From contig NZ_JACFXY010000021.1 of the NCBI RefSeq assembly GCF_014946725.1, positions 1-37,130 of the forward strand: DNA of 37,130 nt, written 5' to 3'. Origin of the DNA: Mixta mediterraneensis. GTDB taxonomy: Bacteria > Pseudomonadota > Gammaproteobacteria > Enterobacterales > Enterobacteriaceae. The notes under the pieces are model-generated. The model searched no databases, had not been told where the DNA came from, and saw nothing but the letters and a program-made list of their open reading frames with translations. Positions 21,596-27,972 of the stretch are shown one piece after another (position 1 is the stretch's first letter; each line of letters begins with the position of its first letter). Position numbers and translations under genes: made by a program.

Positions 21596-21600
21596 ATGAT
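21572..21600 (+). promoter_or_regulatory. Promoter PRM for cI
   Basis: TTGATG (572-577) and TATGAT (595-600) are 17 bases apart. Transcription would start about seven bases on, at or next to the cI ATG at 21607. The message is then leaderless, as for lambda cI from PRM. Confidence 0.8.
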
Positions 21601-21606
21601 GAAATC

Positions 21607-22302
21607 ATGGAAAAAATGACGTTTTCAGAAAGGCTTGGCCTCGCCATGAAAGAGGCTGGACTAACGCAAGGTGGATTGGCCGAGGCGGTTGGCATGGCTC
21701 AGCCTAGTATCTGGAAGCTGGTAAGCGGCGGTGCCAAGGGGTCAAAGCGCTCAATCGATCTTGCCCGTGTGTTAGGTGTACGTCCTGAGTGGTTAGCCTC
21801 AGGAGATGGCCCAATGAGAAATGATGGGCAGGAGCCCGTGCGTATTGAGGCTGTCAAAAAAAATGAGGGAGTTTACCGGGTAGATGTACTTGATCTGCAT
21901 GTGAGCGCTGGTCCTGGTCGCTTCATGTTGTCAGATATGGTTGAAGTGTTGCATGCAATTGAGTTTACCTCTGAGCATGCACGCGCATTATTTGGTAATC
22001 GCCTGTCAGAACACGTTAAGGTCATGACTGTTGATGGAGACAGCATGTCCCCTACAGTAAATTCTGGAGATAGGCTTTTCTTTGATGTATCAGTACGCGA
22101 TTTCAGGACAGATGGGGTTTACGCTTTTGTTTTTGGTAATACTTTTCATGTGAAAAGGCTGCAAATGCAGGGTCTAAAGCTTGTCGTTCTATCAGACAAC
22201 CCCACCTATGAAAAATGGGACATAGACGAAGCCAGTCAGGATCAGTTTTACGTCATGGGTAAAGCTCTAATTCACGAATCCATCAAATATAACAAGCTGT
22301 AG
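21607..22302 (+). CDS. cI: CI-type repressor with S24 peptidase domain
   Basis: The 231-residue repressor has an N-terminal helix-turn-helix (LTQGGLAEAVGMAQPSIWKL, residues 19-38) and a C-terminal LexA/S24 domain. The Ala-Gly cleavage site is A101-G102 (VSAGPG), the nucleophile S146 (DGDSMSPT) and the general base K183 (HVKRLQ). It should keep the prophage silent by binding the ATAG-N6-CTAT sites and be inactivated by RecA-stimulated self-cleavage after DNA damage. All key residues are present. Confidence 0.95.
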   Translation: MEKMTFSERLGLAMKEAGLTQGGLAEAVGMAQPSIWKLVSGGAKGSKRSIDLARVLGVRPEWLASGDGPMRNDGQEPVRIEAVKKNEGVYRVDVLDLHVSAGPGRFMLSDMVEVLHAIEFTSEHARALFGNRLSEHVKVMTVDGDSMSPTVNSGDRLFFDVSVRDFRTDGVYAFVFGNTFHVKRLQMQGLKLVVLSDNPTYEKWDIDEASQDQFYVMGKALIHESIKYNKL

Positions 22303-22397
22303 CCCCAGCATCCTGAAGAGACGTTTTCCTGACATATCAACATCAGGGTTGATAGAACAGGAGCTGGTACGCGGGGATGCCCTTTTGGGTGAGATGA

Positions 22398-22424
22398 GGT
22401 CGCAGAGATGCGGCCTTTTTTTTG
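22398..22424 (+). terminator. Terminator after cI
   Basis: GGTCGCA pairs with TGCGGCC around GAGA, followed by eight T residues. It closes the cI unit before the P63C gene. A TCAAC/GTTGA hairpin lies further upstream in the same gap. Confidence 0.8.
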
Positions 22425-22466
22425 GATTCAAAGCGTGCAGGCATAAAGCTTAAAAATTATGCTTGC

Positions 22467-22482
22467 TTGTTTTTATATACAG
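22467..22482. promoter_or_regulatory. LexA-box-like site before the P63C gene
   Basis: TTGT-N8-ACAG with an AT-rich middle (TTGTTTTTATATACAG) differs from the LexA half-site rule CTGT-N8-ACAG by one base. It lies 42 bases before the preferred start of the P63C gene. The match is imperfect and no clear promoter was resolved. Confidence 0.3.
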
Positions 22483-22523
22483 TAGTTGGAATGCAGGCAC
22501 ATTCACAGCAAGAGTGCTTACAC

Positions 22524-23477
22524 ATGGACAATAAAGATAAAGAACCCACCGGTAAGGCTAAAGGCGGCGTAGCTAGGGCTAAGTCATTATCTCCACAAGA
22601 GAGAAGTGACCAGGCTAAAAATGGTGCCATTGCTAGGTGGGGTTATAAGGCCACGCACAAGGGCAACTTCAAAGATGAGTTCGGGATTGATGCGGAGTGT
22701 TATGTACTTAATGATTCAGGGAAGACGGTAGTAGTTTCTGGTGCGGGCCTGGCTAGGCTCCTTGGCTTAGGTGATCACATGGTGCACGTCACTAGGCTAC
22801 TAAACGCGCAGTATATGGCTGATTTCGTGGGTACAAAATTAAGGGAAAAAATAGAAAATCCCCTTAAATTTCAATGGAAGCCCGCCGGATCAGTTTTGGG
22901 CTCTTTCACAGATGCAAATGGTTATGACTTCACTGCTGTTGGTGATTTGGCTATAGCCATAATCAATGCTCACCAAAAAAATGCACTGCCTAAAACCCGC
23001 GTACACACTGCTGAATTAGCGCAAAAACTAGTTAATGCCTCAATGAAGGCTGGCTTGAAAGGCTTAGCATATGCGATTGCTGGCTACAGGCCAGAGGTTC
23101 AAGAGGTTATTGACTCCTTTAAGGCGTTTGTGAGAGAGGAGGCAAGGCAATATGAAAAAGAGTTCCCTGATGAGCTTTACGAGGCGTGGTATAGAATTTA
23201 TCAACTCAACAAGCCCGACCGCGGTCGCCCTTTCCTCTTCAGTAAGCTGACAAATGAGCAGATCTATATGCCTCTTGCTCGCAGCCAAGGCGTTATCCTT
23301 GACCTAGCCAAGAAGAATAAAGATGAATCCGGAAAATCAGGTCTAAAAATACACCAGTTTTTATCTGAAGTAGGAGTAAAAGCCCTTAAACAACAGATAG
23401 GTAAAGTGCTGGCTGTATCAGAACTTTTTGAAGAAAGAGATAAATACGAATCAGCCTTGGCCAAAGTTAACAAGTAA
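22524..23477 (+). CDS. P63C-domain protein at the rex position
   Basis: The 317-residue reading starts MDNKDKEPTGKAKGGVARAK, an opening typical of P63C proteins; longer starts at 22422 or 22491 are less likely. The C-terminal P63C domain (about residues 210-300) shows FPDELYEAWYRIYQLN, NEQIYMPLARSQGVILDLAK and KIHQFLSEVGVKALKQQIGK. It lies downstream of cI between two terminators, where lambda has rexA and rexB, and so is likely expressed in the lysogen. P63C proteins are frequent phage and plasmid accessory proteins of unknown action. A DNA-binding role is plausible. Confidence 0.85.
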   Translation: MDNKDKEPTGKAKGGVARAKSLSPQERSDQAKNGAIARWGYKATHKGNFKDEFGIDAECYVLNDSGKTVVVSGAGLARLLGLGDHMVHVTRLLNAQYMADFVGTKLREKIENPLKFQWKPAGSVLGSFTDANGYDFTAVGDLAIAIINAHQKNALPKTRVHTAELAQKLVNASMKAGLKGLAYAIAGYRPEVQEVIDSFKAFVREEARQYEKEFPDELYEAWYRIYQLNKPDRGRPFLFSKLTNEQIYMPLARSQGVILDLAKKNKDESGKSGLKIHQFLSEVGVKALKQQIGKVLAVSELFEERDKYESALAKVNK

Positions 23478-23483
23478 TTCAGA

Positions 23484-23511
23484 TCAACCCGGCCACCGCG
23501 CCGGGTTTTTC
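23484..23511 (+). terminator. Terminator after the P63C gene
   Basis: AACCCGGC pairs with GCCGGGTT around ACCGC-type loop bases and is followed by a T-tract (gggtttttc). The stem also has an A-tract partner on the other strand, so it may serve the convergent gene at 23517-23720 as well. Confidence 0.8.
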
Positions 23512-23516
23512 ATGTC

Positions 23517-23720
23517 CTACCGTCCATCTTTGACCGACTGAGCAGCATCGCGTAGCACTCCTTTGTGCACCACATTACCCACACTTTTCCGCTTTCCTTC
23601 CAGGTACTGAACGATATTGTCCCGGTTGATCACTTCGTCAGCCAGCACCAATCCAATCACCGCCTCACCAATTTCCCCGGCAATGAAGCCCGCCCTTTCC
23701 TCTTCCCAGTTTGATTCCAT
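23517..23720 (-). CDS. Small phage protein, possibly AriR/YmgB-like
   Basis: The 67-residue reading begins MESNWEEERAGFIAGEIGEA; an ATG at 23747 would add nine residues. GGGGTGG precedes the shorter start. The pattern GEAVIGLVLADEVINRDNIV recalls the AriR/YmgB family of small host connector proteins (xGxAVxxLxxxxxxVxxxNI), but I could not confirm it. The gene is convergent with the P63C gene and points away from PL, so it would be transcribed in the lysogen only if it has its own promoter near the PL operators. Confidence 0.6.
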   Translation of the reverse strand: MESNWEEERAGFIAGEIGEAVIGLVLADEVINRDNIVQYLEGKRKSVGNVVHKGVLRDAAQSVKDGR

Positions 23721-23845
23721 ACGCCACCCCGCTAAATTTTCGACCATTCCACCATATCACAGAGTTATTGCAGGTTATGGATATGGGTCAGGAAAAAATA
23801 AATATCCTTAACTATCAATCCAATAGTAATTTTATCTATAAAATA

Positions 23846-23884
23846 ATAGCCTTGACTATTTACAATAAAAATAGCCAAGACTAT
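23846..23884. promoter_or_regulatory. Left operator with two CI/Cro sites
   Basis: Two sites of the right-operator type lie 25 bases apart: ATAGCCTTGACTAT (23846-23859) and ATAGCCAAGACTAT (23871-23884). The second is the exact reverse complement of the PR site at 21533. A looser ATAG...CTAT pair with a longer spacer (23823-23839) lies a further 23 bases upstream and may be a weak third site. Confidence 0.88.
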
Positions 23885-23887
23885 TAT
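23859..23887 (+). promoter_or_regulatory. Promoter PL
   Basis: TTTACA (859-864) and TATTAT (882-887) are exactly 17 bases apart, with an operator in the spacer. The core matches PR at 21530-21558 almost base for base. It drives the early left operon starting with N. Confidence 0.85.
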
Positions 23888-23931
23888 CAACCCATCAGCA
23901 CGAAGCGCAGCACCAACCGGCAGGACGCCGA

Positions 23932-23973
23932 CGCTCTTTAACAAATGAGATTCCTACCGCCGCTTGCGGTAGG
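23932..23973 (+). promoter_or_regulatory. nutL site: boxA and boxB-like hairpin
   Basis: BoxA CGCTCTTTAACA (932-943) is one base from the rRNA operon boxA. After nine bases comes a perfect hairpin, CCTACCGC (953-960) and GCGGTAGG (966-973), around loop CGCTT. It lies 45 bases past PL and before the N-like gene. The loop is the same as at nutR, while the stems differ. Confidence 0.82.
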
Positions 23974-24081
23974 CCAAAGCAAAGTTGGCTTTGGGATTGG
24001 ATGAAATGCAGCGTGAAAAAGCGCAACCACGAAGATCAGCATCGTGGCATCCAGTGCCTAAGCCAATTAACGGAGGCAGAT

Positions 24082-24381
24082 ATGACAGACATCGTCTTTA
24101 AGCGCAGGAAAGAAAACAGCAAGTCACGCAGGATGCGTGAACGTGGAGAACATTATGCGGCAACTAAAGCGCAATGTGATGCGGACCGTTCTACAGCAAG
24201 GAAGATTGAAGCCGCTTTTAGCAAACTCAGCGTTGGATGCAGCTTAAACGTATCCCGCGCCACATCCTCACCAAGTCTGCGTGAGAAGCATGAGAGCACG
24301 TCAGCGTGCTTATCGGAAATCGCGATTTACAACGCAGGCTACCGAACTGTCCGGAAGGGCGCGGTGCATATCACTAAGTGA
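24082..24381 (+). CDS. N: N-like transcription antitermination protein
   Basis: The 99-residue protein is preceded by GGAGGCAG and begins MTDIVFKRRKENSKSRRMRE. The segment NSKSRRMRERGEHYAATK is an arginine-rich motif of the N type (compare phage 21 AKSRYKARRAELIAER and P22 AKTRRHERRRKLAIER). The C-terminal LSEIAIYNAGYRTVRKGAVH resembles the end of P22 gp24 (GVALYAAGHRKSKQ). It is the first gene after PL and nutL. It should bind the boxB RNA and let polymerase read through early terminators. A longer reading from 24001 would overlap the nut region and is rejected. Confidence 0.82.
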   Translation: MTDIVFKRRKENSKSRRMRERGEHYAATKAQCDADRSTARKIEAAFSKLSVGCSLNVSRATSSPSLREKHESTSACLSEIAIYNAGYRTVRKGAVHITK

Positions 24382-24389
24382 GGGTAGAA

Positions 24390-24614
24390 ATGGTTAGCAA
24401 GAAAAAACCGAATTACAGCGCTCAAGTTAAATTTTGGGTTGATGGAGTGATTGGGGAAATCAATGGAGGCATTCCTGGATGTGTCAATGGAATGTTCATG
24501 TCACTTCCGAGAGAAAAGCGCGAAAGAACCTTGCAAAGATTGACTGATACACATGACCGGTTATGCGCATCTGAAAGCAAGGCGCTGGCTATCGCAACTC
24601 AAAAGACATCGTAA
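24390..24614 (+). CDS. Small phage protein after N
   Basis: The 74-residue reading starts MVSKKKPNYSAQVKFWVDGV eight bases after the N stop; a GTG at 24378 would add four residues. It contains GEINGGIPGCVNGMFMSLPR and a basic helical end. No family is recognised. Confidence 0.6.
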   Translation: MVSKKKPNYSAQVKFWVDGVIGEINGGIPGCVNGMFMSLPREKRERTLQRLTDTHDRLCASESKALAIATQKTS

Positions 24615-24718
24615 CGGCGAGAGGTTGAGATGAAAACAGCAGAACTTCAGAAGATTTTAGATGAGCACAAAGTGTGGGTGGAAAGCGCACATCAGTCAGG
24701 TTCTAGAGCGAACCTGCG

Positions 24719-24724
24719 TGGTGC
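24719..24724. repeat. Left copy of the 6-base IS target duplication
   Basis: TGGTGC precedes the IS at 24725 and is repeated directly after it at 26686-26691. The insertion is in a 15-base tandem repeat, so the motif occurs at each unit, but the phase matches a true duplication. Confidence 0.75.
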
Positions 24725-24786
24725 TGTCAATACCGATCGAATTCTGACCCACCCTGCCAAAGTAAAACTGACCCACCCCCTTTGAA

Positions 24787-25575
24787 TCATTCGAGCGTTG
24801 TTGCTTTCGTTTTCTTCTGGAGTTGACCGCTTTTCAGCTTATCTTTCAGTCGATAGCTTTGGCCGCTGATTTGGGCGATATGCGCATGGTGAAGCAGCCG
24901 ATCCAGCATCGCTGCCGTCAGTGTCTCGTCATCACCAAACGTTCCGGACCACTGCGTAAACGGCAGGTTGCTGGTCAGGATCACGCTGCCTGACTCATAC
25001 CGTTTAGCGACTACCTGGAAGAACAGGTTCGCCTCCATTTTACCGAACGGCAGATATCCCACTTCGTCGATGATCAACAGCTTAGGTTTACCTACGACGC
25101 GGTTCAGGTAGCCCTTCAGGTCACCCTGACGATGTGACGCCATCAGTTGCAGCATCATGTCGGCGGCGGTAATGAACCGAATGCTTAAACCCGCCATCGC
25201 GGCCTTATAGCCAATGGCGGTCGCCAGGTGCGTTTTGCCGACGCCAGAAGGCCCGAGCAGGACAACGTTCTCCTGACGTTCGATAAATGTCAGACCCGCC
25301 AACTCCTGGATCTGACTTCGTGGAACGCCACTGGCATAGGCGTAATCGAACTGCTCCAGTGTTTTTATCACCGGCAGGCCTGATAACCGCAAAATGGTCT
25401 GGCGACGCCGTTCGTTCTGGCCATCATGCTGGAGCTGCAAAACGGCTTCCAGGAAGTCGGCATGCGTGCCGCTGTTGTCGATGGTCGCCTGTGCCACACC
25501 CGGCCACTCTGCCGGCAGGCGGTCGAGCTTGAGTTGCTCGCAGAGCGCGGCAATACGATCATGTTGAAGGTTCAT
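24787..25575 (-). CDS. istB: IS21 helper ATPase IstB
   Basis: The 262-residue AAA+ protein has Walker A GPSGVGKT (residues 108-115) and Walker B LLIIDEVGYLPF (D170, E171), then the sensor TSNLPFTQW. IstB oligomers on target DNA recruit and activate the IstA transposase. The ATG overlaps the istA stop (ATGA). The length and motifs are normal for the family. Confidence 0.95.
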   Translation of the reverse strand: MNLQHDRIAALCEQLKLDRLPAEWPGVAQATIDNSGTHADFLEAVLQLQHDGQNERRRQTILRLSGLPVIKTLEQFDYAYASGVPRSQIQELAGLTFIERQENVVLLGPSGVGKTHLATAIGYKAAMAGLSIRFITAADMMLQLMASHRQGDLKGYLNRVVGKPKLLIIDEVGYLPFGKMEANLFFQVVAKRYESGSVILTSNLPFTQWSGTFGDDETLTAAMLDRLLHHAHIAQISGQSYRLKDKLKSGQLQKKTKATTLE

Positions 25576-26600
25576 GCTGGCACCTCGAGCAAGGCCTGGT
25601 ACGTTGCCAGAGGATGTTGCAGGCTCTCGGTCGGCACCGGACGCTGGCTGAGCGCTGGGACAGGTGCAGGCAATGCCAACGTGACCTTCGGTAACGGCAA
25701 TAGCGCAGCACGCTCGCGCGGCATGCGCTGCTCAGGCGGTACGCCTGTGGTGCCATGCACTCGTGTGTTCGCGACGGTGACCAGCCACTCGCCGATGCGT
25801 GTGTTGGCAGCAGGTACATCCAGTACCAGCCCGGCCTGCCGGAAGGTCGCGGTAAGAGGCACGATAAAGCTGTTCTTGAGGTAATGGTTAAACCGCTCAA
25901 CCTTACCCTTGGTCTTGGCGCGATAGGGTCGGCAGACCTTGGGAGTAAAGGCATACTTCTCGGCGACGTGCATCAACTGCGGGTTCCAGCGATGCTTACC
26001 GGGGCCGTAGACATCGCGCTCAATGATGATGGCCTTGGCGTTGTCGAACAGCAGCTGATGCGGCGTCCCGCCGAAGAACCTGAGCGCAGACTCAATGCCG
26101 TCACACCAGGCAGCGGAGTCCTGGTTGCTGTAAAACTTGACGAAAGTCGCGCGGCTCCAGCCCAGCGTGGCGACAAAGGCCAGCAATGGGTTATGACCGA
26201 GTCTGATGATGGTGAAATCAACTTGCATCTGAAAGCCAGGCTCGGTCTCGAAGCGTGTTACCTCTTCAGTGACGGGCTGCTTAATGGGGTGCAGGAAAGC
26301 GGTCAGCATGCTGTAACCACCCTCGTAACCACGCTGACGGATCTCGCGCAGCAGCACACTGGCGGGGATCCAGAGGGGCCTGGCAGCGGCCACGCGCCCA
26401 AGGATATAGGTCTTGAACGGGTCAAGCTTGCAGGGGCTGGGTGCGCGAGGCTTGTAGCGCATATCCGCTACGGGCAGCGGGCTACGAATATATCTGCGAA
26501 CGGTCTCACGAGAGCATGAAAGCTGGCGCGCGATGGCGCGTATCGACATGCCCTGACGGTGTAAAACACTAATCTCCACTCTGGTCTCCAATGTCATCAT
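25572..26600 (-). CDS. istA: IS21 transposase IstA
   Basis: The 342-residue DDE transposase starts with a helix-turn-helix (QGMSIRAIARQLSCSRETVR, residues 16-35). Catalytic residues are D128 (QVDFT), D186 (LLFDNAKA) and E235 (KGKVERFNHYLK). It cuts at the element ends and joins them to target DNA bound by IstB. It is intact. Its promoter should lie in the 85 bases between the right IS end and its start. Confidence 0.95.
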   Translation of the reverse strand: MMTLETRVEISVLHRQGMSIRAIARQLSCSRETVRRYIRSPLPVADMRYKPRAPSPCKLDPFKTYILGRVAAARPLWIPASVLLREIRQRGYEGGYSMLTAFLHPIKQPVTEEVTRFETEPGFQMQVDFTIIRLGHNPLLAFVATLGWSRATFVKFYSNQDSAAWCDGIESALRFFGGTPHQLLFDNAKAIIIERDVYGPGKHRWNPQLMHVAEKYAFTPKVCRPYRAKTKGKVERFNHYLKNSFIVPLTATFRQAGLVLDVPAANTRIGEWLVTVANTRVHGTTGVPPEQRMPRERAALLPLPKVTLALPAPVPALSQRPVPTESLQHPLATYQALLEVPA

Positions 26601-26685
26601 TGGCAGTGCCTTAAAACTGCCATTTTTACCCTAGGTGGGTCAGATTTACATCGGCAGGTGGGCCAGTTTTACATCGGTAGCGACA

Positions 26686-26850
26686 TGGTGCGAACCTGCG
26701 TGGTGCGACCCTGTGTGGTGCGTACCTGAGTGGTGCGAACCTGTGTGGTGCGTACCTGCGTGGTGCGAACCTGCGTGATGCGAACCTGAGTGATGCGAAC
26801 CTGCGTGGTGCGTACCTGAGTGGTGCGAACCTGAGTGGTGCGTACCTGCC
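26686..26850 (+). repeat. Tandem 15-bp repeat coding for pentapeptides
   Basis: Eleven units of the form TGGTGCGWACCTGMG run without gaps. Changes between units fall at the variable positions of the pentapeptide (N/T/Y and R/C/S). A further unit lies before the IS. The DNA repeats are more alike than the protein needs, which suggests recent expansion. Confidence 0.9.
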
Positions 26851-27326
26851 AGATCACACATACGTAATCATGGGTATGGATTACCCGATCACGATTACCA
26901 ATGGCGATTACCTTCGTGCCGGATGCCAGAATCACACCATTGAAGACTGGCGCAAGTTTACCAAGAAAGAGATAGCCGAAATGGATGGGAGAAAGGCACT
27001 GAAATTCTATCCACGCTTACTTGATGTCATCGATTTCCATCTTGGCAAGGGCGAGCGCCCTGAATGGCTTGGCGAGAAAGATGAAGAGCAGCATCCGGGG
27101 CATGACGCCGGATGGATAGGAGAAACGGCATTCCCATCGAGAACCTTTGGCAACCCTGATTATTTTTACCCAGCCGTTTGCCAGCCAACGCATTGGATGC
27201 CACTGCCTGAAATTCCAAAGTTTGAAGATGAGTAACACCGCAAGCCGTTATTAATTGATAGCGGCTGACGCTGTTACGCACAGCAGGTTTGAAAATTCCT
27301 TACAACCAGACAGTAGTACTCCCTAT

Positions 27327-27354
27327 GGGCGCCGCAATGGTGCCCTTCTTTTTG
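27327..27354 (+). terminator. Early left terminator
   Basis: GGGCGCC pairs with GGTGCCC (one G-T) around GCAAT and is followed by a T-rich run. It lies in the 148-base gap after the pentapeptide gene and should be read through by N-modified polymerase. Confidence 0.75.
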
Positions 27355-27383
27355 ACACCACCCAAATTTAATGAGGTATCCCC

Positions 27384-27509
27384 ATGCGTCTTTCTTTCGC
27401 AGGGGCGGCATCGGGCTGCCCCGCAATCACCAACAATCAATTCGCATTCAAATTAACCGGTGCTGACGTTATGCACTGGCAGCCAAAAAGCCGCTTACAG
27501 AAGTTATAG
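27384..27509 (+). CDS. Small phage protein, 41 residues
   Basis: The frame MRLSFAGAASGCPAITNNQF and on ends VMHWQPKSRLQKL. GAGGT precedes the ATG at a good distance. It is the first gene after the early terminator. No family is recognised. Confidence 0.5.
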   Translation: MRLSFAGAASGCPAITNNQFAFKLTGADVMHWQPKSRLQKL

Positions 27510-27547
27510 GAGCGTCTGGTGCAGGTCGTATGTCAGAAGGGCAAACC

Positions 27548-27688
27548 ATGATCAACACAGCACACGCGGAACAGTACCGCAAGCAGCAGGAAGAATTAGA
27601 GCGCCAGCGCAAGGAAGAGGAGCGCCTGGCGGATTACGACTTTACAAGGATGATGCTCGACGCACTCGGATTGAGGAAAAAGGCATGA
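27548..27688 (+). CDS. Small charged coiled-coil phage protein
   Basis: The 46-residue frame begins MINTAHAEQYRKQQEELERQ and is largely one charged helix, ending MMLDALGLRKKA. AAGGG precedes the ATG at 27548; an in-frame ATG at 27530 is less well placed. The stop overlaps the next start (ATGA). Function unknown. Confidence 0.6.
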   Translation: MINTAHAEQYRKQQEELERQRKEEERLADYDFTRMMLDALGLRKKA

Positions 27689-27972
27689 ACAGATTCGCTA
27701 CGTATGACCGCATTCAGCAGCATCGCGATGATGTTGAAGCTGCTCAGGTCAGAAAGGATGAATGGATTCGCGATAAATCGGATCAGTTATCCAAAGAGTT
27801 TCCGCAGTGCGTTATGGAATTCTACCGGCCATCCAGCGGAATCTCGCCCTACCGCGTTGGGCTTGATTCTGACGAGGCACAGGACGCCTACGCAGAGTTT
27901 GTAGAAGCTGTGTGCCTGGCTAAAGCTAAGCATCTTTATGAAGTGGCTGATTTCATGGGTGAGGTGGCTTAG
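27685..27972 (+). CDS. Phage protein preceding the exonuclease
   Basis: The 95-residue protein begins MNRFATYDRIQQHRDDVEAA at an ATG overlapping the previous stop. It contains YRPSSGISPYRVGLDSDEAQ and a helical end FVEAVCLAKAKHLYEVADFM. The stop overlaps the GTG of the exonuclease gene by one base (TAGTG), so the two are coupled. No function is known. Confidence 0.65.
   Translation: MNRFATYDRIQQHRDDVEAAQVRKDEWIRDKSDQLSKEFPQCVMEFYRPSSGISPYRVGLDSDEAQDAYAEFVEAVCLAKAKHLYEVADFMGEVA

Larger units (their letters stand above)
24725..26685 (-). mobile_element. Complete IS21-family insertion sequence, 1961 bp
   Basis: The ends match as inverted repeats: TGTCAATACCGATCG at the left and, read from the right, TGTCGCTACCGATGT, both followed by CTGRCCCACC. 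That box recurs inside each end, as is usual for the multiple terminal repeats of IS21 elements. It contains istA and istB as an overlapping pair on the minus strand. The target duplication is TGGTGC. The copy is intact and should be able to move. Confidence 0.95.
24630..27235 (+). pseudogene. Pentapeptide-repeat protein gene interrupted by IS21
   Basis: The 5' part (24630-24724) reads MKTAELQKILDEHKVWVESA and then enters pentapeptide repeats (RANLRGA). After the IS, the 3' part (26692-27235) carries on in frame: eleven 15-base units encode A(N/T/Y)L(R/C/S)G repeats. These are followed by a C-terminal region with MDYPITITNGDYLRAGCQNH and a DUF551-like end, HWMPLPEIPKFEDE. Taking out the IS and one 6-base duplication gives 639 bases and 212 residues with no other defect. 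Pentapeptide repeats fold as a square beta-helix that can mimic DNA. Confidence 0.88.

Noticed and set aside
24001..24081. Upstream extension of the N-like gene
   Set aside because: The ATG at 24082 has a good ribosome binding site and gives the N-terminus expected of N proteins; the extension has neither.
25755..26519. Long plus-strand frame opposite istA
   Set aside because: It is the shadow of a GC-rich transposase gene with all catalytic residues on the other strand.
26686..26850. Regular short repeats as a CRISPR array
   Set aside because: The 15-base units are contiguous with no spacers and code for pentapeptide repeats in the frame of a phage gene.
26646..26861. Histidine-rich open frame on the minus strand (THHSGSHHAG units)
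   Set aside because: It is the antisense of the pentapeptide repeats and runs into the IS end. Long open frames on both strands are expected from a 15-base repeat.
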